Source: Roseibium album (GTDB lineage Bacteria > Pseudomonadota > Alphaproteobacteria > Rhizobiales > Stappiaceae). From it: a DNA stretch of 64,000 nucleotides. The translations under genes and the position numbers were made by a program. Under the pieces are notes generated by a model. It had not been told where the DNA came from. It saw only the letters and a program-made list of their open reading frames with translations, and did no database searches. Of the stretch, positions 37,577 to 47,813 are shown one piece after another. Position 1 is the stretch's first letter; every line of letters begins with the position of its first letter. The stretch spans positions 62,001-126,000 of the forward strand of contig CXTY01000015.1 of NCBI GenBank assembly GCA_001404055.1, in the 5' to 3' direction.

Positions 37577-38218
37577 TCAAGCGCTCTTGTCGACTGTCTG
37601 CCCTGCTTCTTCAGCTGCATTTGCCGGAGCTTGTGCAACGTCTCTGGGGCCGCCCTTGGATACGCCGACCATTGCAGGGCGCAGTACCCGCTCGCCGATG
37701 ACATAACCAGCTTGAACAACCTGCACGACCGTATTGTTCGGTACCTCGGTGTTGGGAACCTCAAACATGGCTTGGTGGAAATTCGGGTCGAATTTCTGTC
37801 CTTCCGGCTCCAGCTTTTTCACACCGTTCTTTTCAAGCTGATTGAGCAGATCACGTTCGATCATCTCAACGCCTTCGATCAGTGAAGCAATGCCTGCGTC
37901 TGCGTTTTTCCGATCATCCTCCGGCAACGCATCGAGAGCACGGCGCAGATTGTCAGACACGGTCAGCACATCGCGCGCGAAACCGGAAACCGCGTATTGC
38001 CGGGCGTCCTTTATTTCTTTTCCCGTACGACGGCGAAGATTTTCCATTTCCGCCATGGTCCGCAGGGCGCGATCCTTCAGGTCCGCGTTTTCGTTTTTAA
38101 GAACTTCGATCAGGTCCACGCCGGCATCTGCTGCAGCGTCCAGCAGTTCAGCTGCTGCTTCTGCCTCAGCATTCACATTTGCTGCCTGATCTTCCGGTTT
38201 TTTGTTTTCGTCACTCAT
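37577..38218 (-). CDS. grpE: Nucleotide exchange factor GrpE
   Basis: The 213-aa protein has an acidic N-terminus, a long coiled coil (about residues 35-95) and the C-terminal beta-wing with [14 protein letters not shown] and [19 protein letters not shown]. It releases ADP from DnaK. The length and signature match alphaproteobacterial GrpE. In this gene order it follows trxA on the same strand. Confidence 0.95.
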   Translation of the reverse strand: MSDENKKPEDQAANVNAEAEAAAELLDAAADAGVDLIEVLKNENADLKDRALRTMAEMENLRRRTGKEIKDARQYAVSGFARDVLTVSDNLRRALDALPEDDRKNADAGIASLIEGVEMIERDLLNQLEKNGVKKLEPEGQKFDPNFHQAMFEVPNTEVPNNTVVQVVQAGYVIGERVLRPAMVGVSKGGPRDVAQAPANAAEEAGQTVDKSA

Positions 38219-38290
38219 GGGTGTTCCGTTTGGCTCAAACTATCTGCCGAAGCTTATACGACCGCTTGCGCACTTTTTCAAAGAACATTG

Positions 38291-38316
38291 GCGGATAAGC
38301 CTTCGCTTATCCGCCG
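38291..38316. terminator. Hairpin between trxA and grpE
   Basis: GGCGGATAAG and CTTATCCGCC form a perfect 10-bp stem with a six-base loop. There is no T-run, so partial termination or an mRNA-end signal for trxA is possible. Confidence 0.5.
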
Positions 38317-38362
38317 GATGCGCTCATATGTCCGGCGACCGCGTGGCCGCAGCAAGAATCAA

Positions 38363-38683
38363 TCAGATGGCGCTTTTGATCCAGTCGGAAAGCTTGCCCT
38401 TCGGAGCAGCTCCAACCTGGGTTGCCATCGGCTCGCCATCCTTGAACAGGATCAGCATCGGGATTGAGCGGACGCCATACTTCATGGCCATGTCCTGGTT
38501 CTCATCGATGTTCAGCTTGGTGATCTTCACCTGGCCGTCCATCTCGTTGGCAATTTCTTCCAGCGCCGGAGCGATCATTTTACATGGTCCGCACCATTCG
38601 GCCCAAAAGTCGACAACGACCGGTTCACTGGATTTCAGAACTTCAGCTTCAAAAGAAGAGTCGGTAACTTGTGTGGTAGCCAT
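38363..38683 (-). CDS. trxA: Thioredoxin 1
   Basis: The 106-aa protein is a classical thioredoxin with the WCGPCK active site ([20 protein letters not shown]) and the cis-proline segment [11 protein letters not shown]. It reduces protein disulphides in the cytosol. It is close downstream of addA on the same strand, the usual neighbour in this order. Confidence 0.96.
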   Translation of the reverse strand: MATTQVTDSSFEAEVLKSSEPVVVDFWAEWCGPCKMIAPALEEIANEMDGQVKITKLNIDENQDMAMKYGVRSIPMLILFKDGEPMATQVGAAPKGKLSDWIKSAI

Positions 38684-38768
38684 TACAAGATCTCGTGGTT
38701 CGATGTGTCACGCCCACACGATGTAAGCGTGTCAGTTGGCCCGAACGTAGGAAGCGTTGGGGCTGTCG

Positions 38769-41700
38769 TCAAGACGCTGTACCGTCCGGATGCAGACTGG
38801 CAAAGGTTTGATCTAAAATCATGGCAGGAATTTCCATCAATGCAGGTTGGCTTGTCCAGAGCAGGCAGGCCAAAACCTCCTTGTCTGGATAGATCTGCTT
38901 CAGCATTTCCCTGTAAACACAAAGCTGTGCACGATATTCGAGCGAAACTGCATCGACGGTTTCCGGCGGATTGTGATTTGTCTTGTAATCCACAATCACA
39001 ACCCGGTTATCCTCAACCAGCAGGCGATCGATCTGACCTGAAACCTCTACTTCTGTCCCGTTGGCCGTACGAATCGTTCCCACCAGCGGAATTTCTGCCT
39101 GTGCGGAGCTGGAAAACACAGGGGCAAAGTCTTCTGACAGCAGTATCGCCTTCACTTCTTTGACAAGCTGATCCTGATAACGAAGAAACTCAGGTTTCAG
39201 CGACCTCTGCAGATAGTTTTGCGCAGCCGCCCATCGATCTTCGGCGGCCAGATCCGGCAGGAGTTCCAAAAGGCGGTGGATGAGGCGTCCACGTTCCAGC
39301 GGCCAGGATGCCGGTTGACTTTGCGCCCGCAGACGCGAGATGGCCGGAACGGGCTCAACGCCGTCCTTTTCTTCCATTTCCTCAAACGCACGCGACGGCT
39401 GGAGGCGTTTTTTCTTTGGCAGAAGCTTGACGGGTGTGGAGAGCCAGGAAGGTGGCGGCCCATCCTGCGGTTTGACCTTTTCCAGCTTGGAATCCGTAGT
39501 CCCCTGTTCACTGCGCGTGCCGGGTGCACCTTGCTGCCAGCGCCAGCCGATGACCGCATTGCCGCTGTCCTTGAGTTCGCGAGCTTCCGGCTTTAGCGCC
39601 CGCTCCACCATCGAGTACCAGCAATCCTCGTGAACACCGCGTTTGGGAGCCCACCCGCAGACGACCAATCTGTCTTCCGCACGTGTCAAAGCAACATAAA
39701 GCAGGCGCCTGTATTCTTCAGCCTGATCTGCTCGCAGACCCTCGATGGCTTCAGCATGCCAGGGCGTCCGCTCCGCTTTTGGGGGCAGCCAGACGAGCGC
39801 CGGAGGTAGAAGTTCATTTTCAAGGCGCTTTCGCGGGAGAAAGGCAGGATCATGTATCGCGCTGACAGGAGCACCACCCGGATCGACCAGAATGACAATT
39901 CTGGCTTCCAGCCCCTTGGATCCGTGTACGGTCATGATCCGGACCATGCCTTTGGTGTTGGTGAGCTCCCGCTTGATCTCGGTTGGCGCGGCCGCCATCC
40001 ACGCGAGAAAGCCTTCCAGTCCAGGTGTTCCCGACTGTTCATAGGCGATTGTCAGCGCAAGAAATTCATCAAGAACATCGTCGACCTCGACACCGAGCCT
40101 TGCCCGAAACGCCTGCCTGCCACCATCAGCACCCAGCACCCTGGCGTAAAACTCGTAAGGCGGAACGAAGTCGGCTCGGGCGCGCCAGTCTTCCAGCTTT
40201 GCCCGCACCGACTTCCATTTTTCTGAAGCCTCGGAGTGTTTGACCAGCATTTGCCACAACGTACCTGGACGGGCCTTGTCCGGCGTTTCGCGAGCAACTT
40301 CAAAAAGGTCCTCGTCCGTCAGATCGAATAGCGGACTTTTGAGAACCCCTGCCAGCGACAGGTCATCTTCGGGTAAAAGGAGGAACCGTCCGAGTGCCGC
40401 CAGGTCCTGCACGGCAATATGGTCTGTCAGCACCAGGCGGTCACTGCCTGCTGCCGGAACATTAAGTTCTTTCAGTTCCCGGTTCAAAGCATCAACAAAC
40501 GGACCGCGCTTGCGCACCAGGATCATCACGTCTCCCGGATCTGCGACACCTTCCCTCATCCAGCCAGCAATCTCGCTGGCGACGCGTTTGGCAACCTTCA
40601 GCATCGGGCTGCCGGATCCGACATGATCAATCGGCTGACGCCAGTCCTCCGGCTCGGCAATTTCTTCTTCTGCTTCCAGCGGCCAGAGGTCAACGATCCC
40701 TGGATCCCTGCGAATAGCTTCGTGGACGGGAGCACGCACTTCCTGCGACAGTCCGCGGTGCGCGTTTTCATCACGGAAAACTCTATCAACAGCACCGAGC
40801 ACATCCGGGGTTGAGCGGAAGGAAAGTTGGAGATTGACGGAGTGAAACTCTTGTTCGGCCGCCTCAGCTTTTCCGGAAAACGCACGGCGCATGGCATCGA
40901 AATAGGCTGGAACCGCACCTTGGAAGGAATAGATCGATTGTTTTTCGTCGCCCACCGCAAACAGGGTTCGAATCCGGTCACGCGCGCCTGCTCCTGCAAA
41001 AAACTCCGACGCCAGTGCCGTGACCACTTCCCATTGGCGTGGACTGGTATCCTGCGCTTCGTCAACCAGAATGTGGTCGAGCCCCTGATCAAGTTTGTAT
41101 TGCACCCACTGCGCGGCATCAGATTTTTGAAGGAGCGTGGCGGTCTTCACCACAAGGTCTTCGAAGTCCAGAAAACCTTTCGCCGTTTTGGAGCGCTCGT
41201 AGTGGCGGATGACAGCGTCGGCCAAACGCAGCAGGGAAGCGGTACCTTCAAAGGTTGCGAGTTTCCGGCGCTCTTCAAGCAGATCGATCAGGCGAACCTG
41301 TTCTGACAAAAGGCTCTCAACCATCTCCGGAAACGCTGCAACCACTTTCTTTGTGGCAAGTGATTTTCGCGGTTCAAGCTTGCCGGTCAGAAAAACCTGT
41401 AACCAGGCTTCGCGGAAAACGGAGGGATTCTTCAGTTTGACAGCATGGACGATCGCGTCAGCTCTCGTCTGATCTGTCTTTGAGCCTGTGTTCAGGGCTT
41501 CCGCATAACTAAGGCAAGTGTTCTGATCGAAAGGACATTCTGACTTGAAGCGATTATCCAGACTTTCGAGGCTGTCAGATGGACTAATTTCGAGAATTTG
41601 CGCTAGCTCCGCGAGAGCTGTTTCCAGATCTCCTGCATCGACAGTCCAGCGCCGAAAGGCATCCCGGCCCTGTATGAGCTCATCCAGCGCTTTTTCAGCA

Positions 41701-42278
41701 CCGCCGTCGCTCATTAGATCAATGACCGTCGCCAGCGCCTGACCGAACGTGCTGCCGGGATCTGTCTCGGCCTTCTGCATGACGCTGGCCCGCGCCTCGG
41801 CCATCAGCTCGGCAGCAATTCTGTCATCCAGCACGGCAAAATGCCCAGCCACATTGGCCTCTAGCGGGAACTGATGAAGCAGAGATTCACAAAAACCGTG
41901 AATGGTCTGGATTTTCAGCCCGCCGGGCGTCTCAAGCGCGCGCGCGAACAGGCGCCGCGCCATGGAAAGCCGCGCGGCGTCCGGCTTTCTCCCTTCAATG
42001 TCCTGCAACTCGGAAGCCAGGTCAGTGTTTTCCATCGTGACCCATGTGCCAAGGATCTTGAAGACGCGTGTCGCCATTTCGGCAGCCGCCGCTTTCGTGA
42101 AGGTCAGCGCCAGAATGCGGGAGGGATCTGTGCCATCGAGTAGCAATCGCACCACCCGTCGTGACAACACGAAAGTTTTCCCAGACCCTGCATTGGCGCT
42201 CACCCAGGCAGAGGCGCGCGGACGAGACGCGAGGTCCTGACGCTCTCGCGTGAGTTTAGGGATTTCAAACCCGCTCAT
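38769..42278 (-). CDS. addA: Double-strand break repair helicase-nuclease AddA
   Basis: The 1169-aa protein is a UvrD-type helicase with a C-terminal nuclease. Walker A is at residues 29-35 (NAGSGKT), the DEAQDT motif II is near residue 400, and the terminal RecB-like nuclease motif VIVDYKTN is near 1110. With AddB it processes DNA double-strand ends for recombination, the counterpart of RecBCD. It follows addB by 68 bp. Confidence 0.95.
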   Translation of the reverse strand: MSGFEIPKLTRERQDLASRPRASAWVSANAGSGKTFVLSRRVVRLLLDGTDPSRILALTFTKAAAAEMATRVFKILGTWVTMENTDLASELQDIEGRKPDAARLSMARRLFARALETPGGLKIQTIHGFCESLLHQFPLEANVAGHFAVLDDRIAAELMAEARASVMQKAETDPGSTFGQALATVIDLMSDGGAEKALDELIQGRDAFRRWTVDAGDLETALAELAQILEISPSDSLESLDNRFKSECPFDQNTCLSYAEALNTGSKTDQTRADAIVHAVKLKNPSVFREAWLQVFLTGKLEPRKSLATKKVVAAFPEMVESLLSEQVRLIDLLEERRKLATFEGTASLLRLADAVIRHYERSKTAKGFLDFEDLVVKTATLLQKSDAAQWVQYKLDQGLDHILVDEAQDTSPRQWEVVTALASEFFAGAGARDRIRTLFAVGDEKQSIYSFQGAVPAYFDAMRRAFSGKAEAAEQEFHSVNLQLSFRSTPDVLGAVDRVFRDENAHRGLSQEVRAPVHEAIRRDPGIVDLWPLEAEEEIAEPEDWRQPIDHVGSGSPMLKVAKRVASEIAGWMREGVADPGDVMILVRKRGPFVDALNRELKELNVPAAGSDRLVLTDHIAVQDLAALGRFLLLPEDDLSLAGVLKSPLFDLTDEDLFEVARETPDKARPGTLWQMLVKHSEASEKWKSVRAKLEDWRARADFVPPYEFYARVLGADGGRQAFRARLGVEVDDVLDEFLALTIAYEQSGTPGLEGFLAWMAAAPTEIKRELTNTKGMVRIMTVHGSKGLEARIVILVDPGGAPVSAIHDPAFLPRKRLENELLPPALVWLPPKAERTPWHAEAIEGLRADQAEEYRRLLYVALTRAEDRLVVCGWAPKRGVHEDCWYSMVERALKPEARELKDSGNAVIGWRWQQGAPGTRSEQGTTDSKLEKVKPQDGPPPSWLSTPVKLLPKKKRLQPSRAFEEMEEKDGVEPVPAISRLRAQSQPASWPLERGRLIHRLLELLPDLAAEDRWAAAQNYLQRSLKPEFLRYQDQLVKEVKAILLSEDFAPVFSSSAQAEIPLVGTIRTANGTEVEVSGQIDRLLVEDNRVVIVDYKTNHNPPETVDAVSLEYRAQLCVYREMLKQIYPDKEVLACLLWTSQPALMEIPAMILDQTFASLHPDGTAS

Positions 42279-42346
42279 GCCGCGTCCCCATCGTGACTGA
42301 GCATCATGACCCCGGGAGGGGTTTTTCTACAAAACAACGCCAAACC

Positions 42347-45300
42347 CTAATTCTCCCCTGACCCCAACGCCCATTCCTGAACGCGGGCGAGATGATCGTA
42401 CGGTCCGGCCATTTGCCGTTCGCGCATAACACGTGCACGCGAAAGATAACCCGTGCTCTCCTTGGCATAGTGGGCGATCAGCTGCTCAAAACGCACCCAG
42501 GCGTCTTCGACAAGATCCTCCAACAGTGTTTCCTTCGGGTTGCGCTGCACTTCCAGAAGTGGTTCGGTTCCACCCTTGAGCTGCAGATATAGAAGCTCGC
42601 AAATCTCCGCATCTGCCGGAACGTTCTTGAAACCGAACCGTTTGATCATCGCCGCTTCCAAGGGCAACTGCGGAGACAAAAGCGCGTCCACCTGTTTCTG
42701 AGATGGGACCTGACCGGTTTTGTAATCGATGACGGACAATCTGCCATCCTTCAGCTGGTCAATCCGATCCGCACGGCCACGCAGACGGAACTCGAAGCCC
42801 GGCAGTTTCAGCTCCACGCCCCCGCCAATTTCAAGAAAGCGTCGTCCGATGAATTTCGTCCGCTCAGCTTCATAGGCGACGAAGCCTGCAGCAATTCTCT
42901 GAAAACGCGGCCACCACAGCGCGCGGATAGCTGGAAAGGCATCAAGAGGTTCAAAAAGGTCTTCACCGATGTCCGTCAACGCCTGTACAGCGCTATCGTC
43001 GAATGGCCCTGTCCAACTCGCCAGAAAATTTGCAAGCGCATCGTGAACAAGGTTGCCTTTGTCCGCAGCGCCAGGTTCACCACCAATAGGATCGACCGAT
43101 TGAAGTTCCAGCACATGTCTTGCGTAAATCGCATATGGGTCGCGGATCAGGCGTTCGATCTCGGTAATGGAAAGGCTTGATGGCCGCGCTTCAAGCGGTG
43201 GTTTTGGATCAGGCCGCGCGGCAGGGCGCCCGATACCCGGTGTCCGGTCCAACTGTGTTGCGATTTGCGTAAAAGCCGCTCCCCTTTCTTCCATGGCCCC
43301 GGTGACCTCGGGACCTGCGAGAGTCGTCAGCCTCTGCAGCCACCGGGAAGCGACTGTCGGTGCTCCATCGGCGCGTGCGGGGCGGGAAAGCAAGACGCGC
43401 GGCGCGCCCAGTCCTTGTGCAAAGTCGTGAGCTGCAGCGCCAAGCCGACGTTCCGGCGGTTCCAATCCCATGTCCTGCTTCATTGGCCTGTTCAGCCAGG
43501 GATCGTTTCGCGTGCGCTGCGGCCAGACGCCTTCGTTCAATCCCCCCATGACGACGAAATCAAAGGACTGCAACCGTGCTTCCATTGGGCCGAGGATCTG
43601 AATGCGCGGATCGCCAGGCAAACGGCGGCGCACAGCGTGTCCGGCCATGAGCGCCGGCAGTACGGTCGGCCATTCACGCGGCGGAATTTCAAGTCCGCTT
43701 GCACCTGCTTCCAGAAGGCCTGACAAGAACTGCGCTAACGCATCGCCAGCTTCGCCGACATATAGCTCTTCCACCGACCCTGCATCATCCAGTGCGATGG
43801 CCTGAACAACGTTTATGTGATGACGTGCAAGCTCAATGATCGAGATCGGCTCACCGTATGCCGCAAGTTCTTCCAGCGGAGCAAGAGCTGATGCCAGCCG
43901 CTCAACCAGATCTGCAATCACATCCCAATCGGCTTCATGAATCTTCTTCCAGCGCGGCGTATGAGCCTTGCCTGCATCTTCCCGGCAGGCTTCAACGGCG
44001 GCCTTGAGGCCATCCGTTCCTGGCTTGGCACGCGGCCCTCGCAGAACACCGCGTTCAAGGGCTCGCGCTGCAGAGCGGGCATCTTTTATCGGCAGCCCCA
44101 AGCGGGTGAGCGGGTGTTTTAAAAGCGCCAACAGGTCAATCGGTTCACAGCCGTTCAATGCAAGTTTCGCAGCCAGGATCGCAAGAATGGCAGGTGCAGT
44201 CTGATCAAGCGGTTTGCCCGCACTGTCGTCCACCTGAACATTCCAGCGCGCGAGTTCAGCGGCAACCCTACGTGTCAGCATCCTGTCCGGCGAGATCAGA
44301 GCCGCAGTTTCACCGCGCTCTATGGTTTCACGCATCGCGACGGCAACGCTTAATGCCTCCTCCGCCTCATTGCGCGCGATCATGATCGAAACGTTTTTCA
44401 AGGCCTCGCCACGTTGCTTTACCGGTCTTTTTTCCAAGTAACCGGTCCAGCTGTCCGACGTGTCGGCAGGACGCAGGGCCTCAGAAACCAGCTCCTCGCG
44501 AAGCCCAAATTCCGGCTCAGGCCGAGCGCCGAGTTGTTGAACATCACTCCGTTGCACACCCAAACGACCAAGGAGTTGCTTCAGCGAATATTGAGGATGA
44601 GAAGGAAGTGCACTTGGCTTCTTAAAACCTGGTTGGCGTGCGGAATTTACCTGCGCAACGCGTTGTCCCAAAGTCAGCCAGGAACGATCGTCCAGATGTT
44701 GGTCCAGGCCCGGCAAGACAATCACACCCTGATCCAGCGCGGCGACGACTTTCAAAAGTTCAGCTGTAGCTGGAACAGACCCGGTTACACCGGCGACAAT
44801 CACCGGGCCACGTTGCTTTGCCTCCTTGAGACGAGCTGCCTCGCGGCGGATAAGAGCAGAACGCCGTGCCTTGGGATCCATTTGGTCACGTTCGGCCAAA
44901 TGGGCTGGCCAGGCTTCCTGAACGATTTTCAAAAAATCCAGAGTGATCTGCCAATAGCGGGCATGATCTTCAGGCACCAGATCTGAAAGTTCGGTCCAGT
45001 CTGCCTCTTCCGTTTCCACCTCGTCCATCAGAGCCAGCAGATCGCCTGCAAGCCATGCTGCGTCAGCGGTTGAGGCCGGAACGCCAAGTGGCTCATCTGA
45101 ACGCAGGCTCAACGCCTCCCGGCGCAACATGCCTTTCCATGCCATCACCAGCCGGGTCATGGCGAGATGACGCTCAAGCAAGGGCATTGCTGGCGCAAGA
45201 GGCTCAAGATCCAGATCGCTTGTCATCCCCTGCACATCTTCATCGGTGTCTCCGACGGGCCTGATGGAGGGAAGCAGGACAGGTTTCCCGGCAAATTTGT

Positions 45301-45490
45301 TCAAAAACAGCTCTGGCAGCAAGCGCGCGGCGCGTCTTGTCGGCAGGTAAAGTGTTGCCGTGGACAAGAGCAACGGGTCTTCCTGAGGGCAAAATCCCGG
45401 AATGAGGCTGCCGTCAACCAGCGTTTCGACAAGGGTTTCAAGAAACGGAATGGATGGAGGGACGGAATAGAGACGGGAGGATGCGACCAT
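42347..45490 (-). CDS. addB: Double-strand break repair protein AddB
   Basis: The 1047-aa protein is the AddB partner. It has an N-terminal helicase-like fold with a degenerate ATP site (LSTATLYLPTRRAARLLPELF) and a C-terminal RecB-family nuclease with RADRIDQLKDGRLSVIDYKTG. The murU stop precedes it by two bases, so the genes are one operon. The frame shows no break over its length. Confidence 0.93.
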   Translation of the reverse strand: MVASSRLYSVPPSIPFLETLVETLVDGSLIPGFCPQEDPLLLSTATLYLPTRRAARLLPELFLNKFAGKPVLLPSIRPVGDTDEDVQGMTSDLDLEPLAPAMPLLERHLAMTRLVMAWKGMLRREALSLRSDEPLGVPASTADAAWLAGDLLALMDEVETEEADWTELSDLVPEDHARYWQITLDFLKIVQEAWPAHLAERDQMDPKARRSALIRREAARLKEAKQRGPVIVAGVTGSVPATAELLKVVAALDQGVIVLPGLDQHLDDRSWLTLGQRVAQVNSARQPGFKKPSALPSHPQYSLKQLLGRLGVQRSDVQQLGARPEPEFGLREELVSEALRPADTSDSWTGYLEKRPVKQRGEALKNVSIMIARNEAEEALSVAVAMRETIERGETAALISPDRMLTRRVAAELARWNVQVDDSAGKPLDQTAPAILAILAAKLALNGCEPIDLLALLKHPLTRLGLPIKDARSAARALERGVLRGPRAKPGTDGLKAAVEACREDAGKAHTPRWKKIHEADWDVIADLVERLASALAPLEELAAYGEPISIIELARHHINVVQAIALDDAGSVEELYVGEAGDALAQFLSGLLEAGASGLEIPPREWPTVLPALMAGHAVRRRLPGDPRIQILGPMEARLQSFDFVVMGGLNEGVWPQRTRNDPWLNRPMKQDMGLEPPERRLGAAAHDFAQGLGAPRVLLSRPARADGAPTVASRWLQRLTTLAGPEVTGAMEERGAAFTQIATQLDRTPGIGRPAARPDPKPPLEARPSSLSITEIERLIRDPYAIYARHVLELQSVDPIGGEPGAADKGNLVHDALANFLASWTGPFDDSAVQALTDIGEDLFEPLDAFPAIRALWWPRFQRIAAGFVAYEAERTKFIGRRFLEIGGGVELKLPGFEFRLRGRADRIDQLKDGRLSVIDYKTGQVPSQKQVDALLSPQLPLEAAMIKRFGFKNVPADAEICELLYLQLKGGTEPLLEVQRNPKETLLEDLVEDAWVRFEQLIAHYAKESTGYLSRARVMRERQMAGPYDHLARVQEWALGSGEN

Positions 45491-45492
45491 TC

Positions 45493-46227
45493 TCAGGCAG
45501 CACTCTCACGCACAGCATATTCAGCGGCCCGAATGGACTCCGGAGTGCCGATATGGAGCCACAATCCTTCCATTTGAACACCAAACAAGCGTCCGGATTC
45601 GATAGCTTTGTCGAACAGGACATTCATGGAGAACGCCCCGTCCGGTGCGCCTTCAAACAAGCGAGGATGCAGGATCGCAGCGCCCGCATAGGCAAAGGGC
45701 GTCACGCCTTTTTCCAACCGCCTTGTCAGACTTCCATCCTTGGCCATGTCAAAGTCACCGCGACCCGCATAACCGACTGATTTGACGGTCTCAGCAACCA
45801 GCAACAATGCGTCCATGCGGGTTTCGTCCCAGGCATCGACCATGTGTTCCAGGTTCGGTTTGACCCCTTCGATCCAGTAACATGTATCAGCATTCAGCTG
45901 AAAAAACGGGCTCTCACCAAGCTGCGGCAAGGCCTTCTTGATGCCGCCTCCGGTCTCCAGCAACTGATCACGTTCATCTGAGATCACGATTTCAATGTCA
46001 TTGCGACGCCGGACATGAACCTCCACCAGATCCGCCAGATAATGGACATTCACAACACAGGTTTTTACGCCTGCCGACACGAGACGATCCATACCGTGGT
46101 CGATCAGTGCCTGACCGTTGACCTCAATCAGTGGCTTGGGCGTCGTCGCCGTCAACGGGCGCATCCGCTTACCGAGGCCGGCGGCCATAATCATGGCTTT
46201 GGAGGGGCGAAACCGCGTGTCTGTCAT
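45493..46227 (-). CDS. murU: N-acetylmuramate-1-phosphate uridylyltransferase (MurU-like)
   Basis: The 244-aa nucleotidyltransferase has the MIMAAGLGKRMRPLTATTPKPLIEV signature and the LNADTCYW metal site. With AmgK it makes UDP-MurNAc in the cell-wall recycling route that bypasses MurA and fosfomycin. A TTG at 46275 would extend it, overlapping the upstream stop, but the ATG at 46227 matches the family start. It is followed by addB two bases after its stop. Mannose-1-phosphate guanylyltransferase is the older annotation, but the AmgK neighbour supports MurU. Confidence 0.87.
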   Translation of the reverse strand: MTDTRFRPSKAMIMAAGLGKRMRPLTATTPKPLIEVNGQALIDHGMDRLVSAGVKTCVVNVHYLADLVEVHVRRRNDIEIVISDERDQLLETGGGIKKALPQLGESPFFQLNADTCYWIEGVKPNLEHMVDAWDETRMDALLLVAETVKSVGYAGRGDFDMAKDGSLTRRLEKGVTPFAYAGAAILHPRLFEGAPDGAFSMNVLFDKAIESGRLFGVQMEGLWLHIGTPESIRAAEYAVRESAA

Positions 46228-46271
46228 GGCTTTACTCAATTGCTTTCGGCCGAACTGAAAAGAGCAGGAAC

Positions 46272-47801
46272 TCAAGGCCGATAATGTGCGTACCAGTCTT
46301 TCAATTCCGACATTGCCGGTCGGTCAAGAATCCGGTCCAGGTACCCTAGCATACGCGGCAAATGGCTCAAGTAAGCTGGCTTGCCGTCCCGCCGTGCCAG
46401 CCGGACAAAAATCCCGAGGATTTTCGTAATACGCTGCGCCGCCATGACGGCATAGGCTTCAGAAAAACTCTCTGCTTCGAAATCAGGCGACTGTTTTTTT
46501 CTTGCCAGAACATAAGCATCAAAAAGTTCTGTTTCCAGTTCCACGCTCACTTTCGTTCTGGCATCGAGCAAGAGCGAGGCAACATCATATGCGACCGGTC
46601 CAATAACCGTGTCCTGGAAATCAATCAGACCAATGCGATCGGTTCCGCTCGCCTTTTCCTGCCACAACAGGTTGGGTGAGTGGAAGTCACGCAATACCCA
46701 GCCTTTCTGGGCATCGGAAATTCTTTCAAGAGCACCACGCCAAAGAGCTTCAAATTCAAGACGTGTCTGGGTGTCAGCGGGTGCATTGGTCGTTTCCGGC
46801 ACAAACCAATCGAGAAACAGGGAGGCCTCGGCAATCAGGGCGTCAACTGAATACTCCGGAAGGGCATAACGAGAACCATCCTGCAGAACAATGGAGTGCG
46901 GCCACTCCTGACCATGCATGTTTGCCAGCACCTCGACGGCGACAAGATAGCGCTCCGCGACCGGGTTGCCTTCGCAAACAATGGTTTCGCTTCCAAGATC
47001 GTTCGAAAGGACCAGGCCTTCCTTGAAAGAGGAAGCCAGAATTGCTGGTGCATGGAATCCACGGCTGCGCAATTCCGACCCAACCGCAACCACCGATCTG
47101 CAATCCTGCGCCAAATGTACTTTTTTCATGTAGTCGCGAACGCTGGCGGAAACGGCATTTCCCTGAAACGGCCAACGCATCAGAACCGCGCTTTTATTAC
47201 CTGAAACAACCGTTTCAAAAGTACGCAGAGAAGCATCTCCGGCGAGAAACCGCCTTTCTGCAGTCGGAAATTCGGTTCCTTCCAAAAATGCTCGGATTTT
47301 CAGGGATCGCGCGATCCGTTCTGTCCACTGTGAAGCGTTTGAAAAAAACGCGAACTGGCGCTGGTCGGGCCTGTCTTCATCTGGCTGGCTGATTTGCAGC
47401 CATAGTGCTTGCTCGGGAAGAAGCTCTTCCGCCTTTTCGGGCCATTCGATCAGGGCTGCGCCTTCTTCAAGGAGATCATCCAGACCCAGTTCCTCAAGTT
47501 CTTCCGGATCTTCCAGGCGGTAAAGGTCAAAATGCGAGACATCGAACCGGCCAAACTCGTAAGTCTGAACAAGCGTGAATGTCGGACTGGGAACTTCCAG
47601 ATCTCCATCCCCGGCCAGCGACCTGATCAATGCTCTTGAAAATGTGGATTTGCCGGCACCCAGATCGCCGGAAAGGCAAATCACATCGCCTCTGGAGAGA
47701 ACCATTGAAAGGTCGTTGGCCAAACGTTGCGTTTCCGCTTCGTCTGAAACTTGCACTGTCAGGAAGGATGACGGCAATTGCCGCAAATGGTGATCCGCCA
47801 T
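46272..47801 (-). CDS. Fused TsaE and AmgK (tRNA t6A ATPase plus sugar kinase)
   Basis: The 509-aa protein joins two enzymes. Residues 10-155 are TsaE, with Walker A at 45-53 (GDLGAGKST), needed for the t6A tRNA modification. Residues about 165-509 are an aminoglycoside-phosphotransferase-like kinase (RDFHSPNLLW, GLIDFQDTVIGP) of the AmgK type, which phosphorylates MurNAc and GlcNAc at the anomeric position. Such fusions are known in Hyphomicrobiales. murU lies directly downstream, completing the salvage step. The ATG at 47801 is used. Confidence 0.9.
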   Translation of the reverse strand: MADHHLRQLPSSFLTVQVSDEAETQRLANDLSMVLSRGDVICLSGDLGAGKSTFSRALIRSLAGDGDLEVPSPTFTLVQTYEFGRFDVSHFDLYRLEDPEELEELGLDDLLEEGAALIEWPEKAEELLPEQALWLQISQPDEDRPDQRQFAFFSNASQWTERIARSLKIRAFLEGTEFPTAERRFLAGDASLRTFETVVSGNKSAVLMRWPFQGNAVSASVRDYMKKVHLAQDCRSVVAVGSELRSRGFHAPAILASSFKEGLVLSNDLGSETIVCEGNPVAERYLVAVEVLANMHGQEWPHSIVLQDGSRYALPEYSVDALIAEASLFLDWFVPETTNAPADTQTRLEFEALWRGALERISDAQKGWVLRDFHSPNLLWQEKASGTDRIGLIDFQDTVIGPVAYDVASLLLDARTKVSVELETELFDAYVLARKKQSPDFEAESFSEAYAVMAAQRITKILGIFVRLARRDGKPAYLSHLPRMLGYLDRILDRPAMSELKDWYAHYRP

Positions 47802-47813
47802 CAACCAAGGGTC

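Noticed and set aside
42309..42326. CCCC-GGGA-GGGG hairpin with T-run between addB and addA
   Set aside because: The T-run lies on the plus strand, where no gene reads. On the minus strand it does not look like a terminator.
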